A stretch of 64,000 nt of DNA, from positions 1,302,001 to 1,366,000 of the forward strand of contig OX359191.1 in assembly GCA_947172415.1 (NCBI GenBank), read 5' to 3'. The DNA comes from Chondrosia reniformis. Taxonomy: Eukaryota; Porifera; Demospongiae; Chondrillida; Chondrillidae. Both the position numbers and the translations under genes were made by a program. The notes beneath the pieces are model-generated. The model was not told where the DNA came from and searched no databases. It worked only from the letters and a program-made list of their open reading frames with translations. Within the stretch, counting starts at the first letter, position 1. Each line of letters begins with the position of its first letter. This document shows positions 56,501 to 64,000 of this stretch, piece after piece.

Positions 56501-58389
56501 CAAATTTTTAAGAAATGATAAATTTAACATTTTATGTGAATAAATAAACAATCAGGCGCCATTAGGGATCTACACATACATACAATACTTCTGATACAAT
56601 CATGATGACCAATTTAAAGAATTTGCCTCATTTTAATTAAAACTGATGAACCATATACATAGGTGTGTACGTAAGTTGCCAGCTGACGTCTAGGAAACCA
56701 CTAAATATACTATCCCATATTAAATTACTGACTTTTATGTATTCTTCACTAATTTCACATGTTGTTGGTGGTTCACACCTTAACATGAAATAAGATATGG
56801 AAATTCTAACGGTTAGCTAGGAATGGTTGCTAGGAATGGTTGCTAGGAATGGTTAGCTAGGAATGGTTAGCTAGGAATGGTTGCTAGGAATGGTTAGCTA
56901 GGAATGGTTAGCTAGGAATGGTTAGCTAGTAACAGAAATTAAAACTGTTTGTTAAATTGACTCTAAGTCTGTAAGCTAACCACTGGTGATGGTTCAGGTT
57001 TATTGTCTGGCGCTGCTGTACCTTCAAAAGGACTCTGATGCTCATGAATGAGGCCGAGGGTGTGTCCAAACTCGTGCAGAACTGTCCCCCTGTCTATAAA
57101 ACCAAGGTTCATAGTCTGTGACTCTTTTGGGATGTGGATAGCATCTGCTCCAATGTAACTCCAGGATCCTGATTTCTGAAAGTCAACTCTAATATCACTT
57201 TCAGCTGCAGTAAATACTTGTTTAAATTGCACGGCACAGTAGTTGCTCCATTCACTGGCCCATTGCATAATCTCAGCCTCCTGGGAGTGTGATCGCAGAA
57301 AGAAGACAGTTAGGTCATTCTTTCTCCAAATCTTGTTAACGTGACCAACTGCGTCTAAAGGTAGAATGAGATCTACATCATCCGGCACATCCGGGGGGGC
57401 AGGGGGCGGCTTCACCAGGTGCTCATCTTTGGGGAGAACCCTCTCATAACAAATCTGCAGAAGGAGACGAAAGGAGAAAGAACAAGCTGGTGAATGTGAG
57501 GAAGAGAAAGAGGGGGCTGGTGAATTAGAGTGAGTGAGAGAGGAAGAGAAAGAGGTGGCTGGTGAATTAGAGTGAGTGAGAGAGGAAGAGAAAGAGGTGG
57601 CTGGCTATCGTACAGCTATAGTTTGATATGGTTGCATTTTTTGAATCAACCAGAATTTTTTTAAAGAGTTAAATTGTACTGTTTTATGAACTAAAGTGAG
57701 AGAGGGAAAGAAAGAAAGAGAAAGGTGGTGAATGAAACTTCCTCTAAGTCACTTTGGGTATCACTGTGATTTATTATAGTAAATAGCATATTTCCATTTG
57801 GAGTATGTTCAGTTAGCAAGGTATTCAGAAGAGTAAAGAAGGAATCCTTACTCTATTATGAGTAAAGAATACACATGTTTGATAACTAGGAAACCGACTA
57901 CATGACTGATGGCAGTTTGTAATTTCACACATTTTCCAGATTACCCAATTCTGTACTGGCGATGGGCAACGTCGAAAACTAATTACACAGTAACATGATA
58001 CAGTTTATCTCATCGAACAGTTAATAATATTCGGCCGAGTTCAAAAATCAATCTCATTCGTCTTTTAACCCCTACACTTTACAAGAGGTTAAAGTCTAGA
58101 AGGTCAATAGTCAGACAATTACGATTAACTTCCCCCAAAGCTATGCCCCAAGCTCTGCCTCGAGCTGTTAGTATTAATTAAGAGACATGCAACAATTAAA
58201 TGTCTCTCGATGTCTCCTTATGGAAGACAATTCTTGTAAACTGTAAAAGAAGTACTTCTTAGCTTAACATCTGACCTGGCCAGGGTAGCAAGTGTATTTG
58301 TTTGGATCCAAGCCATGACACAGAGCTAGGGGCTGGTCTTCTTCCTGATCGGTAGGCGGTCGGTTTTGCCCGAAGTAGTTACCCATCAT
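47559..58389 (-). CDS. Metzincin zinc metalloprotease (M12A-like) with C-terminal PPC-like region
   Basis: Exons on the minus strand are 58389-58276, 57454-57022, 56253-56097, 55649-55467, 51162-51041, 48490-48354 and 47705-47559, giving 430 residues in phase. The zinc site HEFGHTLGLIHEH lies at about residues 165-177. GSWSYIGADAIHIPKESQTM is just upstream, the exon join gives SPFEGGFEW, and the Met-turn is DPQSIMHYSFP. ELSERDKMHIVKLYGP closes the domain, as in astacin-like enzymes. The wording around the active site is closer to bacterial and fungal M12A-type proteases than to animal astacins. After a Pro/Arg/Thr-rich linker, a tail (ELFIRFHTEEEPRPQYTIETH, then YFLQIQTFDPKG) resembles the bacterial pre-peptidase C-terminal fold. 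No signal peptide or prodomain is seen at MMGNYFGQNRPPTDQEEDQP, so secretion is unclear. It shares a 113-bp promoter gap with the gene at 58503. Confidence 0.85.
47784..48002. repeat. Minisatellite, AGCTTACCCTAGTCTAT units
   Basis: First about 8 copies of a 20-bp unit (ATAGCTTACCCTATTGTATA) and then about 6 copies of a shorter 16-bp unit, a change in unit length within one array. It lies in the last intron of the metalloprotease. Confidence 0.93.
48645..48775. mobile_element. MITE-like element, half copy
   Basis: Contains the right side of the 747-960 family: TTTAGACGCTCTAAAAGATC, CCAAAAGATAAGTTTGACTC, AGTTAGAAGAAATCCTTATT. The left arm is not preserved. Confidence 0.5.
49275..49745 (-). mobile_element. 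LINE-like 3' end, degenerate
   Basis: Read on the minus strand the segment ends CCCAGTCTAAATGAGATTAC followed by a short ATTAC tandem tail, a usual ending of CR1/L2-type non-LTR elements. Upstream a frame reading WKLGGKIIKKGTIGWPGLTS suggests a decayed coding end. No target-site duplication could be found by eye. Confidence 0.4.
50153..50267. repeat. Imperfect palindrome with GC-rich core
   Basis: TTATACCACGCGCTGAGGTG, continuing TATATGGGTTTTATACG, faces CGTATATAAACCCATATACA then CCGAAGCGCCGTGGTATAA. The centre GGGCGCATAGCGCCC is itself a hairpin. It is CpG-rich in an otherwise AT-rich intron. Confidence 0.85.
50311..50424. repeat. Tandem repeat, 3 copies
   Basis: Units of the form TTAAGAATCCGAGGGCAGTA followed by TATAGCTTCTTAAACAGAAT. 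A further GC-rich palindrome, GGTTGCCCCGGCAACGGGG, follows at 50442-50460. Confidence 0.9.
50800..51005 (+). repeat. SINE-like repeat, near full length, abutting an exon
   Basis: AGAAGATCAAAAAGAAGACA through GAGTCACTGATGAAGGGTG, TGGCCCAGTGGAAAAGATG, TATCCTCATCCAAAGCTCTC and CTATAGGCCTTTACTCCAA to AATGGTGTATTAGATTATTC. It ends about 35 bp from the metalloprotease exon 51162-51041. Confidence 0.85.
53390..53512. mobile_element. Possible Tigger-like MITE end
   Basis: The reverse strand begins CACAGTCGAACCCTCTGTTA and repeats TTCATCTTAAC-type words, as in termini of Tigger-type MITEs. The other end was not found. Intronic. Confidence 0.3.
55186..55410 (+). repeat. SINE-like repeat, near full length
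   Basis: AGACAAAGACTCCCAGGATC, CTGATGAAGGGTGGAATTC, GTCTGACCCAGTGGAGAAGA, TCTTCATCCAAAGCTCTC, CAGGTTTAGTTCCCCTATAG, AGGAAAATGGTATCTTAGAT. It lies about 55 bp from the end of metalloprotease exon 4. Confidence 0.85.
55727..55922. repeat. TATTATTAGTGTGCCTATAC minisatellite
   Basis: About seven copies of a 25-29 bp unit with a variable TACGTACATATA tail. Intronic in the metalloprotease. Confidence 0.93.
56340..56470 (-). repeat. SINE-like repeat copy, truncated
   Basis: GAATAATCTAACACACCATT, TCAGAGTAAAAGGCCTATAG, GAACTAAGCTTAGTGAGAGC, TTCTCCTTCTACTTAACACC. The 5' half is missing. Confidence 0.75.
56816..56932. repeat. GCTAGGAATGGTT minisatellite
   Basis: About nine copies of a 13-14 bp unit (GCTAGGAATGGTT with or without an extra A), a few dozen bases beyond the exon 2 region of the metalloprotease (minus orientation). 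Confidence 0.93.
57488..57603. repeat. Purine-rich repeat GGCTGGTGAATTAGAGTGAG
   Basis: Two to three copies of a 53-bp purine-rich unit immediately upstream (minus sense) of exon 2 of the metalloprotease. On the transcribed RNA strand this is pyrimidine rich and close to the splice acceptor. Confidence 0.85.
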
Positions 58390-58502
58390 CTCAGACACTG
58401 GTGTTGCGCAACAATAGCCAGAAAATGGCGATCAGTTAATAATGATAATTCGTCCCAGATTGTCTACAGGTTAGTGTAGGTTATTGATTATACCATGAAG
58501 AA
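58390..58502. promoter_or_regulatory. Bidirectional promoter gap, 113 bp
   Basis: The start codons of the minus-strand metalloprotease and the plus-strand MPPK gene are only 113 bp apart, so both 5' UTRs and core promoters must lie here. Contains AAAATGGCG near the minus gene (58423). No TATA box on the plus side. Confidence 0.6.
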
Positions 58503-59000
58503 ATGCCTCCGAAATTAAGAACAGTTCCTAAAGACAGCTCAAGAAATAAAGACCCGGAGAAGGGTAGAACCGTTTCATTGATAGATTGCCTTCAAAGGGC
58601 TAGACTGGACACCAATTTAGACAATTCTGAAGATACATCGGAAGAGGGCAGTAGCAATTCTATGGAAATGGAGTATTCAAGTAAACAGAATGATGACAAT
58701 GATTCCTTTTTAGATTCGGAAGAAGTCGAAATTTTTGAATTTAAGTTTAAGACTCCCTCGGAAAGAGAAAGGGCGAGACAGTGTAGGCAGAAACAACTGG
58801 ATCAGTATCGTAGGCGGGAAGCTGCTCGCGCTCGCATGGAAAGGTACAACAAGAGATCTGGTTATCCGTGTCTGGCACCCTCTCAATCCCCCCCACCATC
58901 CAAGAGGAAATGCGTCAAATGGAAAAATGATTTAGCTGTAGTTGAGTATCTAAAGGACTTCAGTGAAACTCTATCCGACGACAGTACTTCTTCTAGCTGA
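58503..59000 (+). CDS. Small acidic/basic protein with PP1-docking-like motif
   Basis: Single-exon frame of 165 residues starting MPPKLRTVPKDSSRN after a good context (AAGAAATG). Residues about 35-80 are Ser/Asp/Glu rich. Residues 85-118 are a charged helix (PSERERARQCRQKQLDQYRR). The C-terminal part has PPPSKRKCVKWKNDLAVVEY. KRKCVKW followed by an acidic/hydrophobic stretch fits the RVxF docking motif (K/R-x-V-x-F/W) for protein phosphatase 1, in the form KxVxW..DLxxVxEY seen in known PP1 partners. It may be a nuclear PP1 regulator; I cannot name a family. Homology outside the motif is not recognised. Confidence 0.7.
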   Translation: MPPKLRTVPKDSSRNKDPEKGRTVSLIDCLQRARLDTNLDNSEDTSEEGSSNSMEMEYSSKQNDDNDSFLDSEEVEIFEFKFKTPSERERARQCRQKQLDQYRRREAARARMERYNKRSGYPCLAPSQSPPPSKRKCVKWKNDLAVVEYLKDFSETLSDDSTSSS

Positions 59001-60500
59001 ATTAATGCCAATCTTCCAAAGCGGTATTAATTTTTTCTTTGCAGTCTTCAAATATGTTGCTGACAGTTTTCTAAATCATTAACCATATCATAGATTTTTA
59101 TTCCAATATTGTGTAAAATTGTCATGTTATCTTTGATATATCCAATAATATGCTCGACCTTAATCTGGTGATCTACTTTGCACGCGAAGATCACACACCA
59201 TTTTCCAGTACATGTTGTAAAACACTATTTTCTAAACTTATATGGTAAACCTATGGAGTTGGACGAAGATACTCAGGCATAATACTTATTTAGACATATA
59301 GTGAAACCTACTACGGAGAAAAGTGAATATCAGACTAACTATTGTAGAAAAAAGTCAAAAGACCACTTGATTCTAATGAATGGTCCAATTTACAGGTCAC
59401 TGTAGGACCAACTCGTACGCATGTCAGGTAGTTTTTGTTTAAAGTAAGTTTAATTACAGATTGATAGTGATTACATTTAAAAGAAAGCCACACTAACACT
59501 GTGACTAAAGACTATTTGAGTAACATACTGAGAAGAGAGACAAGATTCAAAAATCCTGATGCCTTTAACAAGTGATGAGCTTTGAAGTCTGATTTAGCAT
59601 GCCGCACAACCACCGCAACACATGCAAGTCAAAAAGTCATAATATATAAGTCAATCTTCGTACTACCTATGGATTGGCTGTACTGTAAATATGTCGCTGT
59701 TTTCTAAATCATAAACCATATTAAACTGGATTTTTATTTCAAAATTGTATAAATTGTCATGTATCTTTGATATATCCGATAACATACTCTCTGTATGCTA
59801 AAATACTATTTTCTAAACTTATGGTAAACTTCTGGAGTTGGATGAAGACACTCGAGGCATAATGCCTATTTAAACATATAGTGAAACTACTTCTTAGAAC
59901 TGTCTATCGATTGGCTGTACTTGAGGTAGGAAGCTTGATAGATATAGCATGAGGACTTCTATATTGAGACATCATGACATTTGATTAATAAAGATATTAG
60001 TAGATACTATTATTCTGTATGGTGTTTTATGGATCCTATATAGATCTGATCATCACCAATAAAGTGCTTGATAAGCAACTTTGTTTATCCTCTTATTGCT
60101 ATGTGACACTTGTAAAACACACATTCTGATGTAAGGTTAGAAAGGTTAGTTGATATCTGCGAATACTAATCATACTATTAATCACCAATTCAGCAAGCTT
60201 GTAGCTGTCATATCAACAAGCCACTAGCGAATTTGAGGAGTGGGTTGGCCCAAATTAGGAAGCATCTTCCGCTTCAGGATGATGTCATTGTGTAAGTGTA
60301 TTCATGACCATTTTTAGATTTCGTGACCAGCGTATTTATCTACCTACTTGCAAGCAGAAAGACACTTTGCTCATTTAATCGCAGTAGCGAAGCTAGGTTC
60401 TAGTCTCTAGGCTAACTTGATTAACTAGCTCAGATCACTTGTAACTACTAAGCGACTTGATTGACTCTTGATTTAAAATCTTTCTACTTTCAAAAACCAA
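59001..60500. other. Intergenic with diverged tandem repeat of about 250 bp
   Basis: 1.5 kb of 3' flank and WT1 upstream region. 59048-59310 and 59688-59895 share long matches in the same order (ATATGTTGCTG, TTTTCTAAATCAT, AACCATAT, TTGTCATG, ATCTTTGATATATCC, ATTTTCTAAACTTAT, GGTAAAC, GGAGTTGGA, GGCATAAT, ACATATAGTGAAAC). No gene is seen. Confidence 0.65.
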
Positions 60501-61695
<1,195 letters not shown>

Positions 61696-63343
61696 CTTTC
61701 TACGTGCACAATCTGAAGGTGCTGGCTCTGCTGCAGTACCAGTAGGTAGCAAGTCTGTAATGTAGTTCGGAGTAAGAATTAGGTAGCTCGCTAATTGTTA
61801 AATCTAAATCGTATTATTGCTCTAAGTTAAACCATTAAGGAAAGTAATTAGTTAAACCTAACCTAATGTAAAATTAATGTAGATAACAAGTAAATTACTA
61901 GATTAGCTAAGTTCTAACTAAGAATCGTAAGTAATTATTAATAATTTTTGTAATTAATAAACTTGTAGCTAAGTTACTTTTATACATGACAGAATTGTGC
62001 ATGTCTCAAATTTGGACAACATTTATTTAGTGTTTGTATTTGTATATTTGTAACATATATTTGTCATTTTACATTATATTTGCTAAAATGTTAATTGAAT
62101 TTCATATTTCGATCACTGCATGCCCATGAATTAAAACTGTACATTTGATACTGGAGGAGGCGGTTATACAAGCTCCACCATAGTTCTACCATAAATGGTG
62201 GTGGTCAGACTGTGAAAGGTCCGCCCCTAATGCATAATGTAGTCTATTCACAGTATCAATGAATTTTTTAAACAAACAATAGCTCATTCCTGCAATGCCA
62301 CTACCACAAATAACTGACAACATACAATAACTGTCAGACTCATGAAACATTTTAGCTTTTGAAAATCAGGTATGGAATTGAGGTTAAACGATACTTATTT
62401 GATAATATATGATTGGAACCAAGAGTTTTAAAAGCAAACATCCTTTGCAAACTGAGTGCCTACATATATATATATATTATGAAGGAGTATATTTGATAAA
62501 ATGCATCCCTGCATATATATTAACTCATGTGTGGGAAGGACTATTTCAGTTATAGTTTTGTGTGTATTTAAACCTTAAGCCCTGTATTTGAAAAAAAGAC
62601 CCTATTTGCGTGAGAATCAATAAAAAGGAACTTACAATTAGGAAGTCATTGCAGAGGGGATTAGACAGAAGCAGGCATTTAGTCTGAATCTCAAACTTAT
62701 TTCTTATACTTAAATTGTTTAGTTGTCATGTATACTATTTGTAAATACACTATTCATCTTTCAATAACTGCCAAAGAAGACTATTTAAGTTACCGTTACA
62801 GTAGTCAAATGCAGGGTTGCTATTTTATTGTGGCTTCCTATCTCATCTTGTTAGTCCAAAGCTAGGAAACCCTTCAAGAGGGAATGCAAAGAATTGGTCA
62901 CCAAAGATTCCCATGTGCACACATAATAAATTGGATGCATGGACTGAATGCCATCTCTAGTGTGTGGTTGCACTGATACTTCACCAGAAGAGTTATGCCA
63001 AAGGTCAGCCTTGCATTGTAATTTAGTTTTAATAGATCAGTAATTGCATAAACATGACTGAATATCAAATCTTCTCCTGGGTCCAGGATTTTGATAGCTT
63101 GATAGATTCAATAGCTACAAAACAAAAGCAATACATTTTGGCTTTTGGTACAAAGATATGTACGTACATATGTACGTATGTATTTATGCTTGTGCATGTT
63201 TGCATAAGTTTAAAAGTTAATTGCTGTTCCAGCACCAGTGCTTACATGGTTAATTATTTGCATGTCCTATATAGCTATGTACACTCAGTTGCAGGCAAGC
63301 AGTTAAGGCGTGGCCTAACTAGTGCCACGCCCATGTACTCAAA
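61696..63343. other. Intergenic region downstream of WT1-like gene
   Basis: Includes a 3' UTR with many AATTA-type words and AATAAA near 61956. After that it is AT-rich with no recognised gene. A second AATAAA at 62617 could be an alternative poly(A) signal. Confidence 0.5.
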
Positions 63344-64000
63344 ATGGCAGCTACACAGGAGGAACTCGAATTTTTGGAGGGTCGTCATTTGGACAGTGAG
63401 AAGACGGCTAGCCTGAGTCAGCATTCTGTTAAGCGATCTTCTACCATTAAAAAGACAAAGAGAAAGACACTCGTACGAGATTCTAAAAAGTCTCAATCGT
63501 CAGGTAAAAATAACAAGCGAATTTCTTTCACACGTATGCTGGTACAGCTTTACTTGGTAAAGTCATTAACAGTGCAAATGTAAAAAAACTAGATTTAAGA
63601 TTATGTTTATTGAATCTGTCAATTGTTGGTAGTTATTCTACAGTATCTTTGCCTAAAATGACCTTTTCTTAGCTTATTCAACTTTAAAGAGTTAAATTTA
63701 TTCTTTCTTAGATCTTAAGCCACTGCTGTCATTTGAAGAAGGTTTCGCTCTAATGATGGAAACAGCTGCCAAAGACTTGACAGCTAGTGATGTGTTGGAT
63801 GACCTTTTGAAGGGATTATCTGCTGTGGACAGAATTCTGGAAACAGGTCTGTTGGTCAATGTACAGCTTAGAGCCACATGTGACATAAATAGGCTTTATG
63901 TTGCACTATGTAGTTGTAGTATAATAGTCATTGACTGGATGAAGTTTTACATACAGTAAGTTGTGGTATTTTAAGGAACGTTACTTTTCATATTCAGAAT
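63344..64000 (+). CDS. Unrecognised gene, first two exons (continues outside window)
   Basis: Exon 1 (63344-63503) starts MAATQEELEFLEGRHLDSEK and becomes Lys/Arg/Ser rich (RSSTIKKTKRKTLVRDSKK), a likely nuclear-localisation or chromatin-facing tail. Exon 2 (63712-63846) reads DLKPLLSFEEGFALMMETAA and LTASDVLDDLLKGLSAVDRI, an amphipathic helix pair. The donor GTCTGT (63847) is weak, and the frame also reads on to a stop at 63957. I do not recognise a family. The start is the first ATG, in AAAATGGCAG context. Confidence 0.55.

Noticed and set aside
56963..57022. Metalloprotease exon 2 running to 56963
   Set aside because: Reading past 57022 enters intron; the GTACAG donor at 57021 joins SPFE to GGFEW in phase and restores the family pattern.

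Overview
The window looks like nuclear DNA of an early-branching animal, most likely a demosponge of the Amphimedon type. The evidence is intron-bearing genes with GT-AG introns, an AT-rich background full of short TA/ACGT-type repeats, animal gene families (WT1-type zinc fingers, NOSIP, CARD and Death domains, an FN3 protein, a P2X-like channel), and many MITE-like and minisatellite repeats. The sponge assignment is an inference. I built the gene models by hand from splice-site phase and family resemblance. Where a total coding length is quoted, it divides by three.

Layout. 1-4358 (minus): the start of a secreted or membrane protein built from alternating FN3 exons; its 3' end lies outside the window. 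5275-12184 (plus): a four-pass channel of pannexin/LRRC8-like design with an unrecognised C-terminal region in place of LRRs. 12422-15805 (minus): an APH-type (ACAD10/11-like) small-molecule kinase with large acidic inserts. 16348-19023 (plus): a divergent P2X-like receptor with a minisatellite filling one intron. 19670-21838: a CARD plus Death-domain adaptor candidate.

21049-31595 is a direct tandem duplication. Each unit carries a Death-domain exon and the long multi-RRM exon of a PARP14-like RNA/ADP-ribose protein. Only the downstream copy (28532-35489) is followed by the KH-like and macro-domain exons. The upstream copy (22068-26021) ends where its splice donor overlaps a stop codon. In both copies the predicted start codon is split by an intron (AT^G). 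36593-47339 (plus): NOSIP in 12 exons. 47559-58389 (minus): a metzincin metalloprotease in 7 exons, head to head with a small protein at 58503-59000 that carries a probable PP1-docking motif. 60501-61695 (plus): a WT1-like transcription factor. 63344-end: the first exons of an unrecognised gene.

The most promising system is 19.6-35.5 kb. A CARD/Death adaptor and a freshly duplicated multi-RRM/KH/macro gene lie together, with signs of gene conversion, internal domain duplication and a possible shared 3' half. This is the kind of variation expected of an innate nucleic-acid-sensing locus; that reading is an inference. The repeat fraction includes a pogo/Tigger relic, several MITE families, a 175-bp-arm perfect inverted repeat, a LINE 3' end, a dispersed SINE-like repeat and about a dozen minisatellites.
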